This document shows positions 21,401 to 36,400 of a stretch of DNA of 64,000 nt, in pieces. The notes below the pieces were generated by a model. The model was not told where the DNA came from. It searched no databases and saw nothing but the letters and a program-made list of their open reading frames with translations. How positions within the stretch are numbered: position 1 is the first letter of the stretch; each line of letters begins with the position of its first letter. The position numbers and the translations under genes are program-made. Source of the DNA: Hyaloperonospora brassicae (Eukaryota; Oomycota; Peronosporomycetes; Peronosporales; Peronosporaceae); assembly GCA_947650285.1 (NCBI GenBank), contig CANTFL010000604.1, positions 1 to 64,000 on the forward strand, read 5' to 3'.

Positions 21401-24400
21401 CACTACAAGCGTACTATCTCTGGGATTCAGTGCATGCGTGAATGCATTATAGAGATGCTTACCGTCTTATAAAAAAATGAGCTCGTTGGTTTTCAGCCAT
21501 AGCATTGCACCCACAACTTTTGAGTACCACTTATAAGTCGGAAAGTATGAACAGCACGATATTTTGTATATCGTCAGCCATCATGCGATAATTGTCGATT
21601 ACAAATACGCCATGATGTAGACATTTTGTATATATGGATCATCAGAGAACAGCAAACGACCCCACAACCGGCTTCAATGTGATTTATAAAGCAACAATGT
21701 AGATTTAAAATGTAGGAAAAGGTCACATCTTTGTAAGTTTGTATTTTATTGTTTCGAAATAAGTGTCCAACTTAGACTGATATGCTCTTTGCCGAACATC
21801 ATACAACACGTCCATGAATAAATCATAGAAAACAACTGGTACATGTCAAGCTTTCGCTTAAAATAGCCATTTGGTGTTTGATTCGTAATGAACAATCCCA
21901 ATGTTGACTGCTTTTTTTAAATTGAAGTGATACTCACTTGCGCGCTCGCGTAAATGTCATAGTAGACGGGTAAACATTAAGCCACGGCCGTGAGGCCAAC
22001 ACAAGTGTATAGAATATATATAATTAAAGTGTTGCAGACAAACCGGGAAGGGGCGAAGCTAATCTATTATTGCGATGATGCTTGGGTGATCAAAAAGATT
22101 CGCTTACGTCACCAATGCAGTATAAAGTATTAATGATTCGTCCGAGTTTGCTATAATATGAGCGACGAATTAAGAAAGAGGTGGTGCGACTCGGAGCTGA
22201 ACATCGCTGCAATATCTATACACATGTCTCCCTGACTCTTCAGCCGGATATTGACGTAATTATCGATAAGTCAAGTAGAGAAATATTTTTAAATTTCAAA
22301 TCAAACTGTTCACACTACAGATCGTAGTGTAAACGGTTCTTCATTAGAAAATGTATATCAAGTATCTGCTAACTCACAATTGATGTGAAAAGTTAATCAA
22401 GGCCACAAATTACTTCCGTTACCTCCATATTGTGTAACACAATCAGATGTAGTCCAAAAGGTGCTATAAATTTATTCGTTAAACGTTTTCTTCTTCAATT
22501 CATATATTATACGAATAATAATCGTTAGACCCCAAAATTTGTTTACCACATAATCACTTTTTACCATTTCAAGAGTTCATTATTTTTAAAACGTTTTAAA
22601 CTGAATGTATGCAGAAGGTTTGCACTTCCGATCGTAAAAAAAGGTTACGACTGGTACAATGATATGATGGTCCAGGTGTAATACTAAATATTAGGTTTTT
22701 GACGCGTCCTGATAGATTCTATGTACATCTTGAAAGTGAGCTTTATTTATTCGTTGTGAGATAAACGATCTGAACAGCTCAAACAATATTTAAAATGCCA
22801 ATTGACGCAAGAAAACTTTCCTATTTAAAAATACCTGGTCTATACGAAGGTGATCAACATGACATAAAATAAAACATATTTTAATTATTCGGCCATTTGG
22901 AAAATCTGCATACATTTTGTTTTTTCTATATTAGACGACATTTGTTTCCACAAACGTTTGGTCAGCAAACAAAGCGTATTCTTCAGATTTGATGCCAAGC
23001 TAACTAAAAATTATAGGGATTTACACCTAATCAAATGTGGTAAAATTGAGGAAAATTCATATATACCTGAAGGTTGTCGCATACAAAGCTAGACAACCAA
23101 TAGATAGCATCAATAGTATAGCTTAATCAATGAATTTATATATGATAAATCTTATTTGACTGGATCTTGCGATACCTTAGTTTCCCTGTAGTACTTCTGT
23201 AAGAACATAGCGGTTTCGGCAAAAGTTTAATAAGCTTCAATTGTTAATTATACCCGCTATAAGTCACACGTATGTTTTATGGCGATGCAAACCATATAAT
23301 ATACAAAATACGGCAGGCGCTATGAGAACCTCACGCAAATTCCAACTGCATTTGAGTCTATTTGTTGAAGGCAGTACCGGCTCGCATCGTAAGCATTGGG
23401 CATTTTACTCTGTGATAAAAAGGACAATTACAAGCGACGTACATGTCAAAGATATAAAACCGAGGGTTCCTGACCTTATTAACAATCAGCCAGCCTTATC
23501 TATATAATCTACGCTTCCACATGCCAATTTTGCTTTTCTGATCATCGCGCACGTCGTTGTGTCATTGAATGGACTATTGTCACGCATAACTATATAGTTA
23601 TAAATAATGAGCGATAACCTTTCAACGCATTAGTCGTATATAGTTTTTTGTAAACATAATTTTCACTGACAAATTCGCGTTATCATATAAATATGTAAGC
23701 AAATATGGCGTGATTATGATTGGTATCTAACAAGAAGATCAAGGTTGTACGAACATTTTAAATGATTTGCAACATTCAACAAAACCACTTAAAAAGACAA
23801 TATATATTATTTATTTTAAGAAACATGCATCATACAGAATAAGTTGTTGTGAGAACTGGAAACATTAGACACAATGGTGGTGAGGTGTAGTTGCGAGTTT
23901 ATCTGTAATTGATACTGAAACAAAGCACGAATTTGGATAATTTAGATAAAGTTACAACAATGGGCTTCGAGTCGGCATCGACAAATAAGTTGGAAAAGAA
24001 ATTGCAACATTTCTAACAACGTAGAAAACAAAACAAATATCTGTGATATTTAATGCGTTTTTCGTGATAGCAAAGGATATAAGATGGATAAGATACACGT
24101 ATAAATATAAAAAATATTCAGCCACTCGTTATAATTTCATATCCCTTTAAAATAAATTTTGAATGGTTTTATCATATATGTCGGGCAAAAGACATCTAAT
24201 TAAAATATTATTTTTTCTGTATTAAGTGAGCACAATAAGTTTCGAGATACTCGTAAAATGTGTATCATTTGTTGATTCATTGTTTTTGTAAAATATCAAG
24301 ATAAGTTTCTAGACTTAATTCGAAAGTACAGACCAGTACGGGATCATGCTTTAATGTGTTATCGGAGTAATTGTTCCAAGAGCTAATTCAAGGATAGTCC

Positions 24401-26639
24401 ATCATTCAAGCCACGATCATTATCTCAAGTTATTATATCGCCTCGCGCATCATATATTACGTTTTAAAATACTGCTGCGAGGGCATGTCCGCAAACCGGT
24501 AGATTGTTTGCGCGCCAACCATACCATTATGGTACAACCGAGTATGTAAACGTATCCTGAGGTGACCAATATAGCTGCTATCAACTTGGTATAGAAATTT
24601 TTTTTTGCAACGCATGTTCTGAAGTATACGCATCACAATTTGTCTGTTTTTAAATGCTGCATTCCATACGATAAGCATATTAAGTCTTATGCATACATTC
24701 ACTCTTATTTTGTGTGTGAGCTTGTCAGGGGCATGCGGCCTATAAATATAACAAGGTATTACGAAATCTCAGATCCTATGGTGATTATATCAAATGACTC
24801 ATAGATCGGATGCTTGCCATTGCCGTTCTATGCAAGTTTAAACAGCTAGGACTCAAGATCATCAGAATAATTATGGTGGATTGCCTTAGCACGAATTTTA
24901 GATGTATAGCTCGAGCGAGGCACGCATCGTGTATATCAATAGACAGAAATTTCGTGTCATGTTTGCACGTACACACAAAGCAACCATATAAGACATGGAA
25001 ACAAATTACATTTGAAAAATATGAGACGTAACATTTTAAACATAGGACGTCTTCCTAACAACAAAGCTACGGCATGATTGACCAGGAGCATGAAGTGGAA
25101 CGATGTGTTTCTTCTGTTTGATTATTGTACAAATTTAATTGGAAAGCTTGTGGTACCAAGATTATATTTGTTTACTATTAATATAGTGCTCAGTTCTGTT
25201 GTATACACTATTACCTTTATTGTTTTAATAAGGAAATAAACGAGTGCATCATTAATTGTTTCATTCTCCATGACGCTATGCTAACAAACACTCAATTTTT
25301 TATTTAAATTTAGTTCTGCGCTTCTACCGTAATGGTGTCTTCGCACTTTGATATTTGCTAGCTTTTTTTACACGTTATCACAAATTCCATGTCTAGTTCG
25401 ATTAATTTTATGTTTCTTCTAGATAAACGACGACTAAAATCTGACATGATCAAGTGGTTCGAAACAATCGCACCCTTGGCTTTAGCGGTGGAAATAAATG
25501 CTTCACATTTACCAAATGCGAGACTTCCATAATCAAAAAGGTCATAAATCTGGCATCGTACACATCGCTATACGCTATAACATTATACCGACCTATCACC
25601 ATGAAACGCAGCTACCTTTTTTTTGATATGTTATTTTCGTAGGTTGAAAAGAGCAATAAATTTTGTATGCTATTGGTATTAATCGTTAATGTGCGCACAT
25701 TCCTGCACAGGGTATTTGCGGGTGCAGCATGCCTCATGACCTGGTTTGCTTCTTGCGCATATAATTCCGGCATGATTTTTCTGGATCCTATAGCACAGAC
25801 AATCCCATAAAACAAATTTTTTGACGCTTTGAGTCGCTTCTAAACTAACTTTTTATGTAATTTAAAACCTGCGACATTATTAATTGAGTGGTTACACTGC
25901 ACCAGAATTTTACAATTGCTCTATACTGGTCTCACACCTACGATTACGCTTATCACGTGTGTGGTCGATAGGTTCAAACGAAATACAAAATTTATAAGAA
26001 AAAATAATGTTGTGCGCTATATTCAAAATTTTTAAAAATATCTTTGCGACCCAGTGTCTGCTTTATCTGTCATGACAAAGTCGCTCTACGTTTAAGATAA
26101 CAATACCTGTCCGTGTAAGGTGACAAAATTTAAACGATGGCGTCTTATATCCATAATTTGACTTTTAGAATAGATGGGTAGAGAATTGATCAATAAGACC
26201 TCGATGGTAGACCAGGTGATGCTAGTACAAGGTTTGCATCGGTCTGTCGGATTTCTTTCATACTCAGAGAAAGATGTATGGCAAGTAAGACATTATGTAA
26301 ATGGAACGGAAAGATGGAGGATACTTCTAGAACGGGAACTTGACGGTGACGTATTATACACTGCGACCTGGATTCATAGTGCTTAAACACACTAAATGGC
26401 GATTCAAGGTCATATTAGTAAGAAAAGCTATAAAGGATCAATAAAAAATGGTTTTAACATCATGTCGATAGTGGCGAATAATAATAGTCGAATGCATGCC
26501 TTAATTAAATATGGTGTAATTCATTCGATATATTAAATATATCCTTTAAATAAGTAGAATTTCGAGATCTGAACATATTTGTGTGGAGATGTAAATCGAA
26601 GAATGGTGCCAGAAAGGCCCGGCGAAAGGTTACTCGTGT
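18448..26639. other. Gene-free AT-rich DNA
   Basis: About 8 kb of uniform AT-rich sequence. Only short frames (under 90 codons) with biased composition. One imperfect 15-bp hairpin at 22304-22338 (arms CACACTAC / GTAGTGT). No supported feature otherwise. Confidence 0.55.
22304..22338. repeat. Imperfect 15-bp stem-loop
   Basis: AACTGTTCACACTAC, five-base loop AGATC, then GTAGTGTAAACGGTT; 13 of 15 positions pair. Isolated in AT-rich DNA; function unknown. Confidence 0.7.
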
Positions 26640-27440
26640 CATCAGGCTTTGATACGAAGTGAGGATGGGTGGATCACAACTACCGGATCCGATCTGAAAG
26701 CAGATCTTATTCAAGAAAGGAAAGAATCCGTTGATGGATCCGATGCGGGATGATATTTAATCCAAGAGGGAATCTGATCCCAGAGTGGATCCAATCAAAT
26801 AGAAGGTCCGATATTAGATCAGATCTTGGCCTGAATTACGAGTAGGGGATAACTCGGTAATGTACGGGATAGAAGATACAGAGAGATTTATTAAACGACG
26901 CGTGGAGAGTTCCTTTGGAATAGGTAGAATAGGTCGTAGGTTTCTCTTTTTAAATGGCTAGCATTAAACAGAGTTCGATTTACTCAAAGTACGCGTCATC
27001 TCTTCCGGTCTGGGTATTTGACCTCCCGACGAAACGAATTGCTACGCCCATTCGTCTTTACAAGTGTCGCACCTGGATTGTTTGAACAGTTGCGTTTGAT
27101 ACTCTCACAAACATCAAAACAACTGAAATTGGGCGCAACAAGAATGCATGGGTGATCAAGATCGCGAGACGGCTCAGGTTGTCAGAAGATCAAGCAGATC
27201 AAGATCTACGTGCTGAACGAAAAGCGATCTTGTTGTTATCCAGGTAGATTAAATCGAGTTCCAACAAGTAGCCTGTGATCGCGTGAAGATTTCTACAAGA
27301 CAACCCTCACCCTTAAAAACGGCCTAGTTTAGCATCGACAAGAGCCACCAAGAAGAGTGCGGCCCGCCCTGACGACAAGTGTGCACGATGAGGAAGAAAT
27401 GGAAACACACGGAAACCAAATACCCTCTCCAATAGTCGGT
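26640..27440. repeat. GATC-rich retroelement-like patch
   Basis: A stretch of more balanced composition with repeated GGATCC/GATC words (for example GGATCCGATC near 26685, GGATCCGATG near 26738, GTGGATCCAATC near 26780, GATCAAGATC near 27155). Such GATC-dense sequence recalls LTR/leader regions of oomycete Copia-type elements, but I find no LTR pair, no pol motif and no primer site, so this is a guess. The small frame starting at 27151 dies after about 22 codons. Confidence 0.3.
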
Positions 27441-30400
27441 CTTCTGGGCGTTAGTAGAGAGGGGGGATCACAACCGCAATTTTTTCAACCCGCTCTATCA
27501 CATTTGCAATATTTACCGATTGTAATATTATGACTACACAGCACATTATTGCGATTTTCAAAGTACTTAGTAAGATACTAGCTGGGAATTTAATACGGGA
27601 TTGATTTTTTAATAAATCGTAACGTTGACAATATATTGGAGAATACAAAATCGATTTTTAGTTGGTCAGCCCACGAAAAATTTCCCTTTTTCGAGCAAGA
27701 ATGAATCAATCATCCGACGTTTTAAGAAGTACGTGTTTTTAGACACAAAAGACTAGACATAAGTTGTTCGCAAGATTGCAAAGATGGATCCCGTAATATT
27801 TGGCTTGAATCGCGCAAGCACTCCCATTAATTCACTACGATTAAGCGTAGCACACAAAAAAATCGTCTTGTTGCTAGGCTCTCGAGAAGAAATAAGTGGT
27901 AGAGAGAATAATGCATTTCGTTGTGAGATTGTAATGTGCAAAATTGGCGCAAGACTAAAGGATCGCCATATCGAATTTCCGCAAAGTAATTAAAGCTAGA
28001 CCAAGACACGAATCAAGATAGACATCTCGCATGGCCTTAAAGCAGATCTTCGACGGCTTAAAGCGACTTGTCCACAGAGTTAGAATAATATTATCATGTC
28101 AGTACTGGATCGAAGTACGCCCATCGTTAGTCGTCAGGTCTGGGCAAGTGTAAATTTTATCTAGTATCATCAATTTTACAAAAGTAATATAAATCCAAAA
28201 GACGTTTGACAATTTTAGCTTTGAGAATGTGTAACCATGCTACAAAGGCACTACTTTACGTAAAAAATTCGTGTGTGATTAGGTGGAATCGAAGATTTGC
28301 GTATGTCACGGGGTTGTTATATGATATCTCCACAAAAGTTATTAAGTATATGTGGCTTAAGTCATATCCACTGCATAAAAAGTAAAAAGCACTTTTTTCG
28401 AGAATAATACCGGCTTGATCGACGGGCAGAGGAGGGAAGGTCGTCACTTCTCACCGTAAACATACGTTGGCATGCGAAAGGAGGAGATGTGTTATCAACG
28501 TGGGACCATTAGAGTAGTTTAAGCCGAATAGTCTGAGGCCATATAGAATTTAGTTCGGGTCAATTGTCCTGCTGTACAACATACCAGCTCTAGTGTTGCT
28601 ATGGGTATACGAAAAGATAAATTATCAACCATTTTCGCCTATCATCTCCTGTAAAAAGCGCAATACAGATAACGATTTAACATTTGTAGTACAAGTTTGC
28701 CGATGGTATCTTAGAAGGGCCGGATCGATAACCCTCAGAGTAGAAACACGTATTCTTTACAATACAAGTGTATGTATGAAATGCTAGACGTGACTAAGGA
28801 TATGTATAATGGATCTTACTTTATATAGTAGAGTGGGCAAACCGCATGTACGATATAAACTGTTTTAACGTGGATCTCCATTAACGAGGTCAAAGGGTCA
28901 TTTTTCTGATCTAGCAACTGACCAATATGGTCAAAGCAATCCATAGTGTAACAAAAAGAATGTGAACTTGTCCATCGTGGCCCTTTACAACCGTATATAA
29001 GGTTGAGGCAAAGTATCACGCAATATAAAACACTTTAGATTTTAAATTTAACCTACAATTAGTTTAATTCCATATAAATATACATAATCAATTTATGTTT
29101 TTTAATAAATATTAGCTCCTTATCTCTGCATTGTATCGTTTTGACCATTAAATACAAGTATCTTACTCTATCTGTATATTTTTTTCAATAGGTACTTAAG
29201 TCATTTTGTTTGCAACGAATAAAGATGAAAGCATAATTGAACACTTTTTAGTAGTCGTAGCAAACAATACGAATTGTTTTAAACGAAAATGCATTACATA
29301 AAATACTAAAAATTCACAATAAACACTCAATATTCGTACCCAGCACATGGAGTAAAGTTCCGATAGCTTTTGCTTATCAGATTAAAAACGATACGAATTA
29401 AAATAAATGTGTCCGACAAACTATGTGTTTTTATATACTTTGGACAACAAGACTATCTGTTTATAGATTTGCCCAAGCTAATATAAAGCGCTTTCTTTCG
29501 ATAATATATCGGAGTGAGCAACTGTTTCTTTACTAATACTAGTCTATTTGATGCCGAACAAATCTATAAAGTAGTAAGATGCGCAGAATATGGATGCGTG
29601 AGGCATAGTATCCAAAAAATGTGATTGATCTTATAACATTCAATATTTTTTTATATCACACATAGCCGCTGTATATTTTGACAAAGCTAGCCCTTAACAA
29701 ATCAATGGTTTATTTCAAAAAAATTGGTTTAGCCTCGTCAAAATGTTCACTCTACAAGACATATCTATACTTAAAGCTCTCTTTTGGCTATACAGTTGCT
29801 TCATTCAGTTGAAATATACCCCTGCAAATTTGTTTACCCTTTTTTATTATATCTATTCCAACAATCACTTATGCAGATAAGAATGAGTCGCCATTAAAGG
29901 CATGACTCTGCCGGTATTCCATACAAAAAGCGTGTTGGCTCAATATTACTTGACTACTTCACTGCTCAATTAAATGAAAAAACGCAACCCACCTACACAT
30001 CATCTCGCAGCTGTGATATTCATCTCCATAAATCGATTCAGCTGCTTTTTGCAAATCTAACTTTAATCTTGCATCCGTCAAGTGCGCTCGAAATTCCACA
30101 GCATAACGGATTTATTCTAAGTTTATGATAGCATATGCGTGATATCATGCATTATCAATTTATTGTGACACCTAAAAAACGAATCGTCATTAGATGGACT
30201 ACATTTTTATCACAACAATCGACAAATGAGACTTAATTAACGTCGTACGCTGCAAATTTCAAGACATGAGCGCTTGTACGTAAAGGTTGAAGCGGAACGG
30301 CGAACGGATCGAATTAAGAATTTATTTGTTTGCAAATAAATTCAAAGGTTGTTTGTTACAAATTATTGAATGATCTGAAAGCGCTTCTTATATAAGTATA

Positions 30401-33400
30401 ACCAGCTAACTCCAAACCGCATACGTGTTTTGAGTCGATAATGATTCCTGAAGTCTGGATGGCAGCACATACATATCAAAAAACGTCTTAATAATACATC
30501 ACATGCACAAGAGTAAGGACATATAGGATATTTTCGCTTATAAAGTTATTTCGAACATACACGTCGATGGGAGTCTCGCAATCTAGAAGCTGGATATTAT
30601 CAGAAAGAAAGAAGAATTAGGCAACTTATAGACATCCATATGTAGGTTATAAGGTGAATATAGTCTTTCTATTATTCATTATAATTCACAAAAATATGAC
30701 TAAATATCACCTGGCCAAGAATGTGGATACTTAATTACTTACCAGTGTTGGAAACGCGACTCAATTATTGGACACGCTTGCATCAGATATAATTGGATTG
30801 ATCACTGAAGTCGGATATGCATTAAATCGATGTGTACGGTCGGATTGTTTTCAAGCAGCAAAATATACTGAAATTTACCTATGTTAGAACGGCAGAAAAC
30901 AGGACGCAAGACGACTTTTCCCATAACTAGACGCTACATTGATGTATGGTACATAATCCTATCAAGATCATCAAGGTTATGACTCTTATTAGGTCAAGGA
31001 CGTGTAAGAGTTACTGTGGGCACTTTATGACGTGATAACATCACCGCCATGTTCTAAGACAACATCGAATCGGCATATTATATAGCTAATTCTGAAGCGA
31101 GATGTTGATTTGAAAATGTAACAGAAAGTGCTTATATACACAGAGAACGATTTATATTGGATAAGGCTGCAAAGTTACAATCACACTACACAAATAAAAT
31201 CGTTAGAAGGATCGATACATTTTATGCGTGTCGCGTATATTACAAGTGCAACAATGCGCATTCTCTTTGTGATTAGAAGTAGAGCTGTTTAAGTCTTTTT
31301 ATTCTGATTACACCTTTAACTTTTTAAAATCCATTTTTTTAAATTTAAACAATTTTTAGTAAAGGTGCACGACACTATTCTGCTCGTTTTGTCATTAGTG
31401 AACAGCTTTTATGCACGGTAAAAAGAAATACATCGACCAAATAGAAAATGTTTCAGTCTGTAAAAATGACTATGGTGTATTTACTATCAATAAAGTTCAT
31501 GGGTCACATGAAACACGGATATACAATGTAATCACATTACAGTGTCTACCTTTACGCTGATATTACTTAACGAAAAGCATGAATGAATGACAAGATTTAT
31601 AGATTTGGTAAGCGCTTACAAATTTATAATGCCCTGTTCGTACATGTGCTGCACTGATTTTCTTATATTTCAAATTACGTGACGAGGTGGACGCCGTTCT
31701 TCCGATATGTATATCCCTTGCCAAAAGATATGTTACAGTAAAAATAATAATTTAGCATAGGCTCCAATAAACATGAAGATGTTAGTCTTTCGTTGGCATA
31801 AACCTTATAAGACGATTTTCACTATCCCTTTTTTACTAGTTACCGCAATTTATCAATATTGAAACCGTGCATACACTTCTCGCGCTGTAATAATAATATG
31901 ATAATGATTGCCAATTATATTAAAAACCCAACGTTTTACACATAATTCATCATGACCAAGAATCTATTTCTATACTGCTCGTAAATTTAGTATACAGTGG
32001 TTGACTCGCCGCAAGTGCCACCACCTCCAAATAAGTCTCATTACATATGATTGGTTCTGAAAAGTGTTCTTATTCGTAATCCTTATATAAAGATTTTTAG
32101 TTGATAATGACATCACAGTGGAAGTTAGAAACAGAGTATCGACACCTCCGTTCATAGTGCATAGCTTCTCCGCTGTCACCGCATCGAAAAACAGGCATCA
32201 AAGGTTGCTACAAGGCTACAACGTTAGGTGGAATTCAGCTATTCAGAGCAAAAAAATTAGATCCCAAATATATTTGTTCAAATGCATTAGCAAGAGGCCC
32301 GCGATTGTGGCTGGATAACTGAATCATAGAATTCCGTAGTCGGTAGCAAAACTTCGATTATAGAGGTAGAAAAGCATGTACGAGTTTCCATTCTCATCTT
32401 TCATCGTTGGAGCGGTCATTCTCCCGTAAGTTGGTTTGTACAACATACATCACTTCTTTTCAAGGAAGACCCACCTACCGTAAGTGGAATTAAATGGTTC
32501 GAGTATTAGCAGTCTTTACGGTCTAGCAGGTATCGTTGATAATTCTTACGCTGCTGCTTTTCGAAACTTGGTCTGCTCGGCATCTTAATTTTATGAGCTT
32601 AGCTACCGTGACAGTTCATTTTTTGTTTCTTTTCATGAAAGATGAGTTTATTCGCAGTTTGCACATTAAAATCGCAATTTTAAAGCTGTAGCAGAGATAC
32701 GAGTACTCGAGACAGAGAAGTTAGATACGTAGTTAAAACACGTTGATCCCATTCACGACGTGTTTTCATTCTACTACTTGCAAGATGATTAGCTAAAGCA
32801 AAATTGCAAATGGATTCACCGTCGACAAATATCCGTTGACACAATATACGTCTTGACTGATGCTTACGAGCTCGTTACCCGCAAAATTTTAATATTACCA
32901 AGTAGCAGCATATTTCATTTAAGCTCAGATACGAATCGGTCCTTGTACAAGACCAAACCATTTTTAAATCAAGCGTGACCTGACAAAATTTACGAATTTA
33001 CAAGTCACAAAATGATCGAATGGAACATCCTTTTCGATCGCAAACTTTTTCTGGGCTTTTTGAGAACTTTGGACGCTACAAAGCTATCTTAGGTATTTCG
33101 TTGCCGGGAAACGGTAGTTTTGATAATTTTCCTCTGGCACATACCGAAACTTACATCACTGTCTAAAAATACAGTTGCCATACGTTAATCATAGCCGTAC
33201 CAAGATCACGGAAAAGAGTCATTAATACAACTAAATGGCGTCAAAATAATGTTATTTGTGCCGTACCACTAAAATGAAGTATATCAATTGTTCTACAGCA
33301 TGGATGTAGTAGTCAAATGTACCCTCTGAGAAGCTACAGTGACTTTAACAATGTCTTTAAATTTTAAAAAAACGGTTGGTCTGTAGATCACGTCAATTAT

Positions 33401-36400
33401 CATATCTTTCTAGCGCTTAATCGGCATTAAATAATAAAATTGAAATAATGAAAACAATTCTGGTACGTCGATTCTTGTTTAGCATCAAAAGTAGCTAAAT
33501 AAAGTGCATTTAGTCGCACCAAAAGAAAATTGGTAATACAATCAAAAGTACAAGCTTTTATGCGCAGCCGCTCCGCATGCTTGACATTGTCTAAATCTCA
33601 GAAATTATTGTACCACCACAACGGTGAGTTGAGGCCATCTTATAACCCTTTTAATTTCAAACAACAGCAGCAGGCATTTCTTTTTCCGAAGCTCTTCTGT
33701 GAGCGAATTCTTTGCGTGCAAACAAATAGATCGGTCAAAGGTTTGTCATTGTGACCGCTGGTGTCTACTAAATGCCCAGTGACCCTTTTATTCAACTTGT
33801 CAAATTGCACAGTTAAACATGCAGCCCGTCGCGAGTCGGGCTTAAAAACACGTGCGCTGAATAATGATGGAGCTTTCCGACGCTTTATGTAGGCATGAAA
33901 ACAGACAAGTAACAGCTTTGACGTCATCATCTTTCTTGTATTCAGCTCTTTCTAGTGCTAAATTGTCAATATGTAGCTTTTATTACTATTAACTCCAATT
34001 AGAACATTAAATGCAACAATTAAGAATTCCTAATTTGTACTGATCAATTCTTGGTAAGATCTGTGCTGATTCCAGGTTTGCCCTAAATTTCAATATCTCT
34101 GTGTAAATAAAGAGCGTTAGATCAAATGCTAGCTAAAGGTGTAGGATTGGTTTTTTGTCCCAATGATTTAGTAAGCCAATTTGCGCCTATATAAATTATA
34201 GATATTATTGGTTGGCAAAAAGAGAGTGGTGTATAGCAGCTTTGTGATATTTGTCGTATATGTTAGTAACAATGTTGCTATTTATACAAGGGAGAAATAC
34301 ACGGTAGCACGAAGTCCAACGATTTCAAGGATATTTTAGCCGGACCGGCAATTATATTATATTTACCTATCATATGCATTATACCTACTCGTTCACGTTT
34401 AATCCTTGTTCAAATTGTAATATGGATCAATAGACACGCACGTAACGCCATATAGGGTGTTATTTAATTTATAGCGCATTTGTCTCTTTTTTATTGTACA
34501 CACGCACTCAGACAAGTATGCTTGCCATAACGACCCCCTAATAGCGATGATATATTCGGATATTACTTAAGCGTCAAGTTCCTCAATGGTCGGTTGCTAT
34601 TTGTCGAAGCAAAACGGAGAAACCGTATAAATCTAGTCATTATTGCAACAATATTACAGAGATGTGTTTAGATACGTAACATATAGGTTCAAAAAAGAAT
34701 TCAGATACAATTCGGACGATAAGTAAAACAGCGGTGTCAACAGTGAATACTTGGTTGGAGGTTTGAATTAATACTATGTGGTGGTTCTTTGGGGTAGTGG
34801 AGCAAAAGACTTATCTTTATGGATTATGATTGCCGCTTCGTCCACTCAATGCGTTAAAAGATCCTTAAGTGTGATAATCGTAGTACGATCCCCACAGTAA
34901 CTGAAAACCTGCCCGTACCCTTCAAAACATGTCTAGAATATACAGGTTAGTGGGTCGTTCGCGTACCCGAATTTACACTACAAAAAACAACTAACCAACC
35001 ATAGTAATCTTGTGTATAATAAATTGATATGCATTATTGCAGCCCTAAAAACGGTTTTTTAAGATTTAGAATGCTTCGTGGTCAGCACATATTCTCTATA
35101 ACCGTTAAGTATGACATACGTCTTCGAATTCGGTAGGATACGCGTTATGATTATGATAAACTTAAGTCTCTCAAGAAATTTTTCAATGCAAATGGTAGGT
35201 CAACACGATCGCGTGTGCGTCGCCCTAGCTTCTCATCTCATTTTTAGAAATCCAAAACTGTAAGAGCTATCTCTTTCTTGATGCGTAGTGCGCAAAATCT
35301 ATGTATGATTGAACTCGAAGATAACATTATACTTTTTGATTCGAACAAAAAGGAATGATCATAGAAGCAGAAACGTTATAAACCGAGCAAAGAAAATTGT
35401 ATGTGGACGCGTGTAGTTCTTCTTGTAATTATCTTTTCGGTGCTTTATAATTGCTTGATGATTTATACGCTATCAAAATACTAGGTCTGGCGATCCGATC
35501 AAATATCATGATTTACGCACGATTCTAATGATTTTATGTATCACCACAATGTCCTTGTTAGAAACTAATGGTAAATACGAATGTATATTGCTTTTACAAC
35601 GCACTTTAAATTTTTTGTTTTAACACTCTCGTAAACTCTTGACAATTGAATCCATTTATTTCATGTCGTTGTATACATCTGTGGGTGCCATATTATTACA
35701 TGCAAAAAGATTTTTTGTTGCAGTGAGAAAATTCAAACTTGTGAGGATTATAGCTCCTTAGCTTTCTTTTTATCTATATATCCGCATTAAAATGTATCCC
35801 CGTTGTTGACCGGACCTACAACAGAATCCTCGGTGTATATCTGTGTAGTATCGACACAATTTTTGGTTTCATTGGCTCTGGTTCATGTTTAGTAATACTG
35901 TCGCTTGATTAAGCCTCTACCCGCACAAATGTACGTGATATGTCGACATGGTGGCGATAAGTCGATGGGTCACCCAATTGCGCAGAAATTTGTTATAATT
36001 TGGGAGAAGAATGGGGGTTTGATTGTTTTTGAGTCATATGTAGGAGATCAGTTAAGTAGACATATCCTCGGAAAGTAATCATGCGATCGCATTATAAGCG
36101 CTCAACAAGACTACCCCTTCCTCTGAAGCAAAACCTCAAATAGGTTTCGGCGTTTTAAGATGTAAAATATAGTTACATGGTCTTGTACTAGGTTTCAAAT
36201 ATCTCCTAAGCCATAGATTTAGAAGTTATTTGATGATCAGATAACAATTTAAGAAATTACCGACAAGAGTCCTTGCCCTCTTCAACGCAGAAATTTAATT
36301 TTCGATCAATTTATCTTTGCCCAATCAGAACCCCATACAATTGATGTAGTCTGTGTTAAGTATATTTGAAATACATTTGACGATAATTATTAGAACATAC

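Noticed and set aside
33640..33930. 96-codon minus ORF with a possible secretion signal, considered as an effector
   Set aside because: The hydrophobic segment is short and interrupted, there is no RxLR, EER or crinkler motif, and the end is Cys/Lys-rich without a pattern.
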